Of a DNA stretch of 24,156 nucleotides, positions 15,909-23,676 are shown piece by piece. The stretch lies in contig CAYXKM010000134.1 of NCBI GenBank assembly GCA_964465665.1, forward strand, positions 1 through 24,156, in the 5' to 3' direction. Position numbers and translations under genes: made by a program. The notes beneath the pieces are model-generated. The model worked only from the letters and a program-made list of their open reading frames with translations. It searched no databases and had not been told where the DNA came from. The first letter of the stretch is position 1. Each line of letters starts with the position of its first letter. The stretch is from JAKEGN01 sp964465665 (lineage in GTDB: Bacteria; Pseudomonadota; Gammaproteobacteria; Steroidobacterales; Woeseiaceae).

Positions 15909-18395
15909 ATGGTAAAGCAGCAGTCGGAAAGCATCGCGGCAACATCAGACGTTCAGTTCCACACAAACTCGCCGGAACGTAACTGGCAACTGCATACGCT
16001 GACGCCACTGGCAACGGCCGTAATCGGCGCGCTGTATCCCGGGGCTTCCGCTCTTGCACAATCATCTGAAGAAACCGAAAGCGAAGGCATCGAGGAAATC
16101 ATCGTCACGGCGACCAAACGTGAGATAAGTCTGCAGGACGTGCCGCAGAGCATCACCGCATTCTCGAATGCCGACATCGAAAAAATGGTCTTCAAGAACA
16201 TGGAAGACTATATGAAGGCCATACCGAGCGCATCGCTGGTCAACAGCATGCCGGGCCGCAACTCGCTGTCCATGCGCGGCATCACCACCGGCTCGGCAGA
16301 GTATCGCACCGACAGCCAGGTCGCGGTCTATCTCGACGAGCAGCCGGTGACGTCAATTTCACAGCAACCCGAAGTCCGGATGGTCGACATCGCACGTATC
16401 GAATCGCTTCCGGGACCGCAGGGCACACTATTCGGATCGAGCTCGCAATCCGGCACGCTGCGTATCATCACCAACAAACCGAACCATGACGGCTTTTCCG
16501 GCCAGGTAGATACGCTGGTAGCCACCACCGATGGCGGAGACGAAAGCTGGGATGTGAACGGTCACCTCAACATACCGCTGGTCGACGATAAGCTCGCGCT
16601 TCGCATTGTCGGTTTCGTATCGCATGACGGTGGCTATGTCGATAATGTCGTGGGAACGACGATCTCCGGTCTTCCGGGCGCTTACGGCAGCCCCGGCGAC
16701 AATTCCGCCGTCGCCAAGGAAAACCAGAACGAATACGACATGAACGGTGGCCGCATCGCTGCTTTGTGGAACATCAGCGACCGCTGGACGGCCGACATAG
16801 GTTATATCCTGCAGAACAGTGAAGCAGATGGCACCTGGGAGTCCGATCCGTTTCTCGGCGATTACAAGATCACGCGGTTTTTTGAGGAGTACAGGGACGA
16901 CGACTGGTGGCAGGCTTCGGTGACCTTCAAGGGCGATCTCGGGTTTGCGGAGTTCGTGTCGACGACCTCGTACTTCGAGCGCGATTCCTCCTACGAATGG
17001 GACAACATGCAGTACAACCAGTGGCAAACCAGCTACTACGGCGTCTACAACGGATTTGCGCCTTACGATTTCGAGTACGAATTCGGCTCGATTTTCAACT
17101 TCCAGGTGCAGGAACGCACCGCACAGGAGTTCCGCCTGACTTCGCTGGGCGACAGCAAGCTGCAGTGGATGGTCGGTGCATTTTATGACGATGTGTACGA
17201 CGCCTGGGAATACGGCGCATGGATGCCGAACCTGATGGAGACCAATGGTTGGGCAGCGGCAAACTACTATGCCTGTTACTACAATGCGCAGGGCTATGAC
17301 GTCGACTGCCCGCTGGCGCCGTCAATAAAGACCTACGTCAACAATTACAGCAAAACGATCAAACAGACCGCCGTATTCGGCGAAGTAACCTACAACCTGA
17401 CGGATGCCTGGGCGGTAACCGCAGGCATGCGATGGTTCGAATACGACCGCAGCGATCACCAGGTCTACCAGGCGCCCGCCGGATTTCCGCCGGTCGGTTC
17501 CTACGGCGAGGGCGAGGGCGTTTTCGACAGTGAGGGCAATGACAGCGACACTGTGCTGAAATTCAGTACGCAGTACAACCTCGGCGACGATCGCATGGTG
17601 TACTTCACTTACAGCGAAGGCTTCCGCCTGGGCGGCAATAACAGTCCGAAAGCGGTCGCAACGGGTTCGATCCCGGAAACCTATGGATCGGATGCGCTGC
17701 AGAACTACGAGCTCGGCATGAAGAGCGAGTGGCTGGAGAACCGGTTGCAGCTGAACGTCGCCCTGTTCACGATGAGATGGTCCGATATTCAGCTTAATGC
17801 CGCTGTCGACGGACCGTGGTGGCTGCGCGGCACTTTCAACGGTGAAACCGGCGAGAGCAAAGGCGCCGAAATTTATGCCGAGTGGCAGGCAACCGACAAC
17901 CTGACCTTCCAGGGAAGCGCTTTCTTCTCCAGGTCCGAATACACGAAGGATACTTTCGACCCGAGCGGCGACCTGTTCCTCCAGGACGGACAACCAATGC
18001 CGAATTCTCCGGAGGAGAAGTTCTGGCTAGCCGCCGAATACACGATTCCGGACATTGGTAATCTGAACAGTGACCTGTGGTTCCGCTATGACACGAGTTA
18101 CCAAGCCGAGACCTGGGACAATCTCACCGCCGCGGTGGATAACGATCCGGAAGGCATCATACCGTCCTGGGCGACCAGCAATCTCCAGGTCGGCATGGAC
18201 TTCGACAGTGGCTGGGAGCTCTCGGTAATGGCGCGCAATATCTGGAACGATACCGGCATCAATTCGCTGTTCTACAGCACGTATGCCTCTGACTGGTTTG
18301 AAGAGCTTCAAGGCGAACCCGAACCAAGATTCCGCAATGAGCGCACCCTGCAACGGCCGCGAACCATAAGCCTGAACGTGCGCAAGCGATTCTGA
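15909..18395 (+). CDS. TonB-dependent outer-membrane receptor (second)
   Basis: An 828-residue receptor. The N-terminus is long: about 28 polar residues precede the hydrophobic signal segment ending in ASALAQ (about residue 51). A TonB box-like EEIIVTATK occupies 62-70, followed by the plug (VPQSITAFSNADIEK, RNSLSMRGITTGSAEYR, IESLPGPQGTLFGSSSQSGTLRI split across its length). A 22-strand-type barrel ends in LNVRKRF with a terminal Phe. This is the FecA/CirA-like, siderophore-to-oligomer receptor type common in sphingomonads and gammaproteobacteria. Several aromatic-rich loops (WDNMQYNQWQTSYYGVYNGF and NGWAAANYYACYYNAQGY) suggest a ligand bound by stacking, which is inference. I chose the ATG at 15909 with GGGGGA eight bases upstream. 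The ligand is unknown; neighbours suggest a peptide-, amide- or sulfated compound rather than iron. Confidence 0.9.
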   Translation: MVKQQSESIAATSDVQFHTNSPERNWQLHTLTPLATAVIGALYPGASALAQSSEETESEGIEEIIVTATKREISLQDVPQSITAFSNADIEKMVFKNMEDYMKAIPSASLVNSMPGRNSLSMRGITTGSAEYRTDSQVAVYLDEQPVTSISQQPEVRMVDIARIESLPGPQGTLFGSSSQSGTLRIITNKPNHDGFSGQVDTLVATTDGGDESWDVNGHLNIPLVDDKLALRIVGFVSHDGGYVDNVVGTTISGLPGAYGSPGDNSAVAKENQNEYDMNGGRIAALWNISDRWTADIGYILQNSEADGTWESDPFLGDYKITRFFEEYRDDDWWQASVTFKGDLGFAEFVSTTSYFERDSSYEWDNMQYNQWQTSYYGVYNGFAPYDFEYEFGSIFNFQVQERTAQEFRLTSLGDSKLQWMVGAFYDDVYDAWEYGAWMPNLMETNGWAAANYYACYYNAQGYDVDCPLAPSIKTYVNNYSKTIKQTAVFGEVTYNLTDAWAVTAGMRWFEYDRSDHQVYQAPAGFPPVGSYGEGEGVFDSEGNDSDTVLKFSTQYNLGDDRMVYFTYSEGFRLGGNNSPKAVATGSIPETYGSDALQNYELGMKSEWLENRLQLNVALFTMRWSDIQLNAAVDGPWWLRGTFNGETGESKGAEIYAEWQATDNLTFQGSAFFSRSEYTKDTFDPSGDLFLQDGQPMPNSPEEKFWLAAEYTIPDIGNLNSDLWFRYDTSYQAETWDNLTAAVDNDPEGIIPSWATSNLQVGMDFDSGWELSVMARNIWNDTGINSLFYSTYASDWFEELQGEPEPRFRNERTLQRPRTISLNVRKRF

Positions 18396-18469
18396 CCACA
18401 AGCGCTGGCCGAAATCCGTGGTCAGACCACTATTGCTTCGCGAGCAGCGAGTAATGGTGGTCTGACTAC
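18393..18469. repeat. Nested GTGGTC/GACCAC repeats between receptor and propeller genes
   Basis: TGACCAC (18393-18399, beginning at the receptor stop codon) can pair with GTGGTCA (18418-18424). GTGGTCAGACCAC (18418-18430) is itself an odd-length palindrome. GTGGTCTGACTAC (18457-18469) is an imperfect copy. A second hairpin pairs 18421-18438 with 18449-18466 (18 pairs, three of them G-U, 10-base loop). The two hairpins share 18421-18424 and exclude each other. No T-run follows. The TGGTC-A-GACCA core matches the general form of FadR-subfamily GntR operators, so DNA binding is another reading. Confidence 0.6.
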
Positions 18470-18482
18470 GAGTTCAGCTCCC

Positions 18483-19406
18483 GTGAAATTTGTGACGACA
18501 TCCGTCGTTCGCGGCAGCCAGCAGGGGCAAAGCCACGGCGGTGTGTACCTGATCGATCCGCAGAATCAGTCCGTCGTGCAGACCATCGACTGGAACCGGG
18601 CGGACATCGACTGGCAGGGCCGAGGCTGGGATCGCGGACTGCGCGGCATCGCATTCGATAAGGAAACGGCTTATATCGCAGCAAGCGATGAGCTGTTTGC
18701 GTACTCGCCCGACTTTCGCCACATCGGCTCTTGGCGAAACCGCTACCTGAAACACTGCCATGAAGTCGCCGTGCACGGGCGCAGCCTTTTCCTGACTTCC
18801 ACCGGCTTCGACAGCATCCTGGCCTTCGACCTCGACAAGAAGGAATTCCACTGGGCGATGCAGGTGCAGCAGAAGGAATTCAACTTCAAGGGACTCGTTT
18901 TCGATCCGTGCACGAACGACGGCCCGCTGATGCTGAACAAGCTGCACATCAATAACGTGCATTGCAATGAGAACGGCATGTACATTTCCGGATTGCGCAC
19001 AGGCGGCATGCTGCACTTCAACGGCAAGACCATCCTGATGTCCGCCGAGCTTCCACCGGGAGCACATAACGCCCGGCCATTCCGCGACGGCGTGCTGTTC
19101 AACGACAGTGAAGCGAATGCGTTGCGTTACTCCGGGCGTGGGACGGATGCCGAAGACCGCGTAATGCCGGTGCCGGTTTACGAGGTGGCGGATCTGACCC
19201 ACGCCGACAGCGACAACAGCGGCATTGCGAGGCCCGGTTTTGCGCGCGGCCTGTGCGTCTTGTCGGACTCCGTGGTCGCCGGCGGTTCATCGCCGTCGAC
19301 GATTACCTTGTACGATCTGCGGAAAAATTGTCGCCTATGGTCCGTCAACCTGACCATGGATGTGCGAAATGCGATTCATGGCCTGGCGCTCTGGCCGTAC
19401 GATTAA
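18483..19406 (+). CDS. Beta-propeller-like protein of unknown function
   Basis: A 307-residue protein without signal peptide or membrane segment. Repeated short blocks such as GGVYLIDPQNQSVVQTIDW, GIAFDKETAYIAASDELFAY, EVAVHGRSLFLTSTGFDSIL, NNVHCNENGMYISGLRTGGM and GLCVLSDSVVAGGSSPSTITLYD alternate hydrophobic strands with turns, as in NHL/YVTN-type propellers. It may belong to a DUF4915-like group, but I am not sure. Conserved-looking His and Cys residues (YLKHCHEVAV, LHINNVHCN) could form an active or metal site. The start is GTG at 18483 with no clear ribosome binding site. The reading frame is the same as that of the receptor upstream and stays open back to its TGA. Downstream on the other strand lies a TPR-sulfotransferase, so a shared role is possible but unproven. 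Confidence 0.7.
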   Translation: MKFVTTSVVRGSQQGQSHGGVYLIDPQNQSVVQTIDWNRADIDWQGRGWDRGLRGIAFDKETAYIAASDELFAYSPDFRHIGSWRNRYLKHCHEVAVHGRSLFLTSTGFDSILAFDLDKKEFHWAMQVQQKEFNFKGLVFDPCTNDGPLMLNKLHINNVHCNENGMYISGLRTGGMLHFNGKTILMSAELPPGAHNARPFRDGVLFNDSEANALRYSGRGTDAEDRVMPVPVYEVADLTHADSDNSGIARPGFARGLCVLSDSVVAGGSSPSTITLYDLRKNCRLWSVNLTMDVRNAIHGLALWPYD

Positions 19407-19455
19407 GTCGCGAGCTGCTACAGCAGGATGGCAAGGCGGCGGCACGGCGGTGTGT

Positions 19456-19507
19456 GCCTCGAGCGAGATCGGGTTTCCGAGCGAGAGGCATACCCGGCGT
19501 GACGCCG
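19456..19507. terminator. Possible stem-loops between convergent genes
   Basis: The 113-bp convergent gap holds two modest hairpins. One pairs GCCTC (19456-19460) with GAGGC (19485-19489) and has TCGG/CCGA inside it (19469-19472 with 19477-19480). The other is CGGCG-TGA-CGCCG (19495-19507). Neither is followed by a T-run on either strand, so a terminator role is only suggested by position. Confidence 0.25.
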
Positions 19508-19519
19508 CCGGCGCGACAA

Positions 19520-21538
19520 CTATAAACCTGCTGTCCTCACCGTCTCCGGCAACTCGCGGATGATCTCGTCCAGCTCCTCCAGCCACACGCCGAGGTGCTT
19601 TTCGTAGCGACGCCATTTGCCCAGAGCGCCGCGATAAATGGGCTGGCGTACCTGCTCCGAGCTGGCGGTCTTTACCGCGCGATCTGTTTCGTAAAATCGC
19701 AGACATTGTTCCTCGAACGGCAATCCGCAAAACTCGAGTATTCGCCGGACCTGCGTTTCGAGGTCCAGAACGGTTTCCTCGTAATGCACATCGAGCACTT
19801 TTCCCGGCAGAGCCGCGTGCCAGTGCGTCATCACCGCGTGGTATTGCTTGTAATACTCGGCAATCTCGAACATGTCATAGGTAAAATTCTGGCCCTTGCC
19901 GAACAATTGCTTGTAGCCACCGAGAACGCTGTCCAGCGGATGCCTGCGCGCATTGATGATCTTCGCTTTCGGCAGGATCAGGTGAATCAGGCCGACGTGC
20001 GAATAGTTATTTGGCAGTTTGTCGGTGAAATACAGCCTGTCCGTCGATCGATGTCGCCGGCTCTCGTCCATGAACTGGCGTCCGTAAGCGGACCAGTCCT
20101 TGTTGCGCAAGTCTTTCACCGCCTCCGGGTACACGACTTTGTCGCGACGGTAACGGCCGATGGATCCAGCAATTTTCGGCAGGATCGGTAACTCGGACGT
20201 TCCCTCCACAAGGCTGTGGCTGGCAAGAATCTGTTCGATCAATGTCGATCCGGATCTCGGCAGACCGACAATGAATACCGGATCCGGTGCATCAAGGCCG
20301 TGACCACTGCGCTCCTGCAGGAATTCCCTGGTGAAAACGTCCACGATCTTAGACTGCCGTACCTCGAACTCCGTCGGATCGTACTGAACCTCGCCACGTT
20401 GCACCTGGTTCCCGGCATGATAGTGATGCCACGCCCGATCGAAGTCACCCAGGTCTTCGTAGGCCTTTCCCAGTGCAAAACGGAAATGAATTTCGGCGCT
20501 TTTCGAAATATCGTCGCGTTCGAGCTGCTTTTCCATCGCAGCGACCTCGCTGTCCTCGAACTCAAAGATCTTGAGGTTGGCCATGCTCCAGTAAACTTCG
20601 CCGAAGTCCGGCTTCGACCGGATAGCAGCACGATAGGCTTTCAGCGCGCCTGACTGATCGCCGAGCGTTTTCAGTACATGCGCGTAGCCCATCTGTATCC
20701 CCGGCGATTCGGCATCAAGCTCAACGGATTTCGCGTAGGCTTTCGCGCTGTCCTCGGTGTAGCTGGCTCGCGAATACGCATTGCCGAGTCCGCCCCAGGC
20801 TTCCGCACTGTCTGGCGCAAGCTGCGTAACCTGGCGAAACGTGTCAATCGCATCGAGGTACTTGCTCCTTTCCAGCAACACTGCACCGAGCAGTAACCAC
20901 CCCGCCGTAAAATCCGGCGCTATCCGGGTCGCCTGACGCAGCAACGCCTCGGCGTCGTCGAGGTGGATCTTCCTGCCGAAGTAGGCACCGGCCAGGTAAC
21001 GCATCGCGTCAACGTTTTGCGGATGCTCCTTGAGGACCGCTTTCAGTGAATCGACTGCGGCATCGAACAGGCCGGCCTGCAACTGCTTCACCGCATTCGC
21101 CACTGGCTCCTTGCTTTCGTCGAGCTCGAGATATTCCTGGAACTCCTCGTCCGCCTCCTTGCCTTTGCCAATGGCAGCGAGCGCCTGTCCCAGCTTCTTG
21201 TGTGCCAGCGGCAGCCTCGGCTCCAGTCTTATCGCGCCCTCGAACCACGGGATTGCTTCCGCATAGCGGCCCTGCATGGCAAAAATACTGCCAATGTCCT
21301 CGAGGAGTAACGGGGACTCGGGATCCAGAGCCAGCGCCAGACGAATCTGCTGGTCTGCTTCCTCCAGCCGGTTCTGCTTCATCAGCGCATGACCGAGCAA
21401 GCGCAGATGCTCCTTGCAGCCGGGATTCAGGATCAGGTAGTCGCGGCAGATTTCTTCCGCGCGCAAAGGCCGGTTCGCGCGCATCGCCGCGACGGCAGAC
21501 GCTATGCTTTCATCCTTCCTGACCGATGCCTGGCGCAT
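19520..21538 (-). CDS. TPR-repeat sulfotransferase
   Basis: A 672-residue, apparently cytoplasmic protein of two parts. Residues about 10-380 (counting from the alternative TTG start at 21547) are tetratricopeptide repeats, with units such as GRYAEAIPWFEGAIRLEP, LDDAEALLRQATRIAPDF and DQSGALKAYRAAIRSKPDF. From about 420 a sulfotransferase domain begins. DPVFIVGLPRSGSTLIEQIL carries the P-loop that binds the 5'-phosphosulfate of PAPS, YFTDKLPNN follows, and INARRHPLDSVLG binds the 3'-phosphate. The protein should move sulfate from PAPS to a protein, peptide or small molecule held by the TPR part. This architecture resembles tyrosylprotein-sulfotransferase-like bacterial families, but the target is unknown. 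The ATG at 21538 is preferred; TTG at 21547 is possible. It starts 22 bases after the S9 peptidase stop, so the two genes form an operon. Confidence 0.88.
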   Translation of the reverse strand: MRQASVRKDESIASAVAAMRANRPLRAEEICRDYLILNPGCKEHLRLLGHALMKQNRLEEADQQIRLALALDPESPLLLEDIGSIFAMQGRYAEAIPWFEGAIRLEPRLPLAHKKLGQALAAIGKGKEADEEFQEYLELDESKEPVANAVKQLQAGLFDAAVDSLKAVLKEHPQNVDAMRYLAGAYFGRKIHLDDAEALLRQATRIAPDFTAGWLLLGAVLLERSKYLDAIDTFRQVTQLAPDSAEAWGGLGNAYSRASYTEDSAKAYAKSVELDAESPGIQMGYAHVLKTLGDQSGALKAYRAAIRSKPDFGEVYWSMANLKIFEFEDSEVAAMEKQLERDDISKSAEIHFRFALGKAYEDLGDFDRAWHHYHAGNQVQRGEVQYDPTEFEVRQSKIVDVFTREFLQERSGHGLDAPDPVFIVGLPRSGSTLIEQILASHSLVEGTSELPILPKIAGSIGRYRRDKVVYPEAVKDLRNKDWSAYGRQFMDESRRHRSTDRLYFTDKLPNNYSHVGLIHLILPKAKIINARRHPLDSVLGGYKQLFGKGQNFTYDMFEIAEYYKQYHAVMTHWHAALPGKVLDVHYEETVLDLETQVRRILEFCGLPFEEQCLRFYETDRAVKTASSEQVRQPIYRGALGKWRRYEKHLGVWLEELDEIIRELPETVRTAGL

Positions 21539-21560
21539 TGCTTTCAAGATTTGTCCAAAC

Positions 21561-23537
21561 TTACTGTGCGGCCATTTTCACATACTTGTCGAACCAGCCG
21601 ACGATCCTCGCATTGAAATCCTTCTCGTATTCTTCGTCCCAGTTACTGTGGTGCGTATCGGGATAGACGACGAGTTGCGTCGGGATGCCGCGTTGCTTCA
21701 ACGACTGGTAGAAAAGTTCGGCGTTGAGTACCGGCACGTTCCAGTCCTCACGCCCGCCGAGGAAAATCGTCGGTGTTTGCACGCGACCGACCTGCAACAG
21801 CGGCGACATTCTCTCGTACAGGTCCCTGTTCTCCCAGGGCACGCCGAGCTCCCAGTTGTACCATTTCTGGTAAATGTCATGTCCATAGTTGGCAATGATC
21901 AGGCTGTGGCCGGCCCCGGACGCGGCGGCACGAAACCTCTCGGTACGGGTAATGACCACATTGGTCATGTAGCCGCCGTAGGAGTAGCCGAATACCGCAA
22001 GCCGGTCCGGGTCCGAGATTCCCAGGCTCGCTGCATGGTCGATGGCAGCAATGACATCGTCGTAATCGGTTACACCCCAGTTCTGATAGATGCCGCGAAT
22101 GAATGCCTGCCCCTGACCGGTGGAGCCACGGGGATTCGGCTCGACTACCACGTAGCCGTTCGCCGCAAGAAATTGTGTCGGAAAATCGTAACCCCAGGCG
22201 AACTGGCCGACCGGCCCCCCGTGAATACCGAGCACGGTCGGGTAACGCCTGTCCTGCACGAAATCCGGCGGCATTGTTATGAATGCCTCTATGGGCGTGC
22301 CGTCCGGACTCAGGAATTCCACCTTGCTCTTTTTGCCCAGCGCCACGCGCCGGAAAAACTCTGCATTTGTTTCTGTAAGGCGTTTCGGCTTTTTGTTCTG
22401 CAGTACATAAATGTCTACCGCGTCGTTGACCGCATTCATGCTCGCCGCGACCGTGCCGGATTTCGCGACATCGAATGCACTGACGACATGTTCACCCTCG
22501 ATCAGTGGTTCGATAGCCCCGCTGCTGACATTGACACGACTGAGGCTGACGCCGCCCGCATCGTCGTAATTGAAGTAAACCCAGCGGCCGTCCGCCGAAA
22601 AACGAAAAGAGCTTACCCAGCGATCGAGGGAGGCTGTCAGGATGCGCGGCTCGCCACCCGCTATCGGCACGACGGCGATGTGCTGTATGCCGTAAACACC
22701 GTCCTCTGCATCGATGTAGGCGATGTATTTTCCATCGGGGCTCCAGGCCGGCGACTGTTTCGTATGACTGTCGCCGGTGGCGCGAACGGGAGACGCGGTG
22801 TCGCCGACTCCGCTGGCGTCGATGCGCCAGATGTCAGTCCTGTAGCTGGCATCCGGATTTGCCTCGCGGTTAGAGACGAAAACAATGTCCCGGCCATCCG
22901 GCGACCAAGCAGCCTCGGACGCGCTGTAGTCGCCCGAGGTGGCCGGTATCAGCTTCCTGCTTACAAGTTCGTAAATCTGCAAATGACCGGGCGGATCGTC
23001 CGTGATGTAACCGTCGTCGGCGTCCTCCTTGAACTGCAGCCGATCCATGACCCAGGGTTTCCTGACTTTGCTGGCTGGCGCATCTGTCGAGGGCGACTGC
23101 ACCGGTAGCAAGAGCCGCGATTCGTCCGGGGACAGGTTGATACTGTTCACGGCGAACTCGAGATCGGTGACCTGGGTCGCTTCGCCGGGCTCCTGCAACG
23201 CGAGTCTCCACAGCTGGCTCGAGCCCGAGCGGTCGGAAAGAAAGTACAGCGATTTGCCGTCCGCCGACCAGTGTGGTTCGGAGGCGCTGGATGCGCTTGC
23301 TGTCACCGGTCTCGCAGCGCCGAACCGCGTGGATACGAGGAAGATCCTCTCCGCGGACTCGTAAGCAATCCACTGCCCGTCGGGCGAAATCTTTGGCGAG
23401 CCAACATTGATGATCGCCCCGATGTCATCGATACCGACCGGCCGCTGCTGAGCGGAAACGGCGGCACCTTCGTCGGCAAATACCACGCCTTGCAGCAACA
23501 CACTCAAGGCAAACAGGTGATACCAGTTAGACTTCAT
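21561..23537 (-). CDS. S9-family prolyl oligopeptidase-like peptidase, secreted
   Basis: A 658-residue exported serine peptidase. Residues 1-21 form a signal peptide (cleavage near VVFADEG), with no lipobox. Residues about 35-400 make a beta-propeller with WD40-like PD40 blocks such as KISPDGQWIAYES, HWSADGKSLYFLSD and AWSPDGKYIAYID, which gates access. The C-terminal alpha/beta hydrolase (about 405-658) has Ser519 in FGYSYGGYM, Asp598 in GGREDWNVP and a histidine in PDTHHSNWD (629 or 630). This is the S9C (acylaminoacyl/dipeptidyl peptidase-like) pattern, acting on short peptides in the periplasm. The ATG at 23537 has GGAGGTG just upstream. It is the first gene of a two-gene operon with the TPR-sulfotransferase and is divergent from the amidohydrolase gene. 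Confidence 0.92.
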   Translation of the reverse strand: MKSNWYHLFALSVLLQGVVFADEGAAVSAQQRPVGIDDIGAIINVGSPKISPDGQWIAYESAERIFLVSTRFGAARPVTASASSASEPHWSADGKSLYFLSDRSGSSQLWRLALQEPGEATQVTDLEFAVNSINLSPDESRLLLPVQSPSTDAPASKVRKPWVMDRLQFKEDADDGYITDDPPGHLQIYELVSRKLIPATSGDYSASEAAWSPDGRDIVFVSNREANPDASYRTDIWRIDASGVGDTASPVRATGDSHTKQSPAWSPDGKYIAYIDAEDGVYGIQHIAVVPIAGGEPRILTASLDRWVSSFRFSADGRWVYFNYDDAGGVSLSRVNVSSGAIEPLIEGEHVVSAFDVAKSGTVAASMNAVNDAVDIYVLQNKKPKRLTETNAEFFRRVALGKKSKVEFLSPDGTPIEAFITMPPDFVQDRRYPTVLGIHGGPVGQFAWGYDFPTQFLAANGYVVVEPNPRGSTGQGQAFIRGIYQNWGVTDYDDVIAAIDHAASLGISDPDRLAVFGYSYGGYMTNVVITRTERFRAAASGAGHSLIIANYGHDIYQKWYNWELGVPWENRDLYERMSPLLQVGRVQTPTIFLGGREDWNVPVLNAELFYQSLKQRGIPTQLVVYPDTHHSNWDEEYEKDFNARIVGWFDKYVKMAAQ

Positions 23538-23676
23538 AACACCTCCGTCGATCGATGATCAGGTACCTTACAGGCGCCACACGGTGCCTGATAGTTCGGG
23601 TGCATAATATGGATTCACGGTCCACAGCCGCGCCACCGCGTGCTGAAATGAGTAACGGTGCCCAGTAGGAACCACC
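23538..23676. promoter_or_regulatory. Divergent intergenic region, S9 peptidase and amidohydrolase
   Basis: This 139-bp gap must hold both promoters. CATAAT (23603-23608) could be a -10 for the plus-strand gene, but no matching -35 is visible. An imperfect inverted repeat, CAGGCGCC (23571-23578) with GGTGCCTG (23583-23590), has one G-T mismatch and a 4-base centre and might be an operator shared by the two genes. Confidence 0.3.

Noticed and set aside
21504..23108. 534-codon plus-strand open frame
   Set aside because: It lies antisense to the S9 peptidase and part of the sulfotransferase, both with complete catalytic motifs. It has no domain pattern and is rich in residues typical of GC-rich shadow frames.
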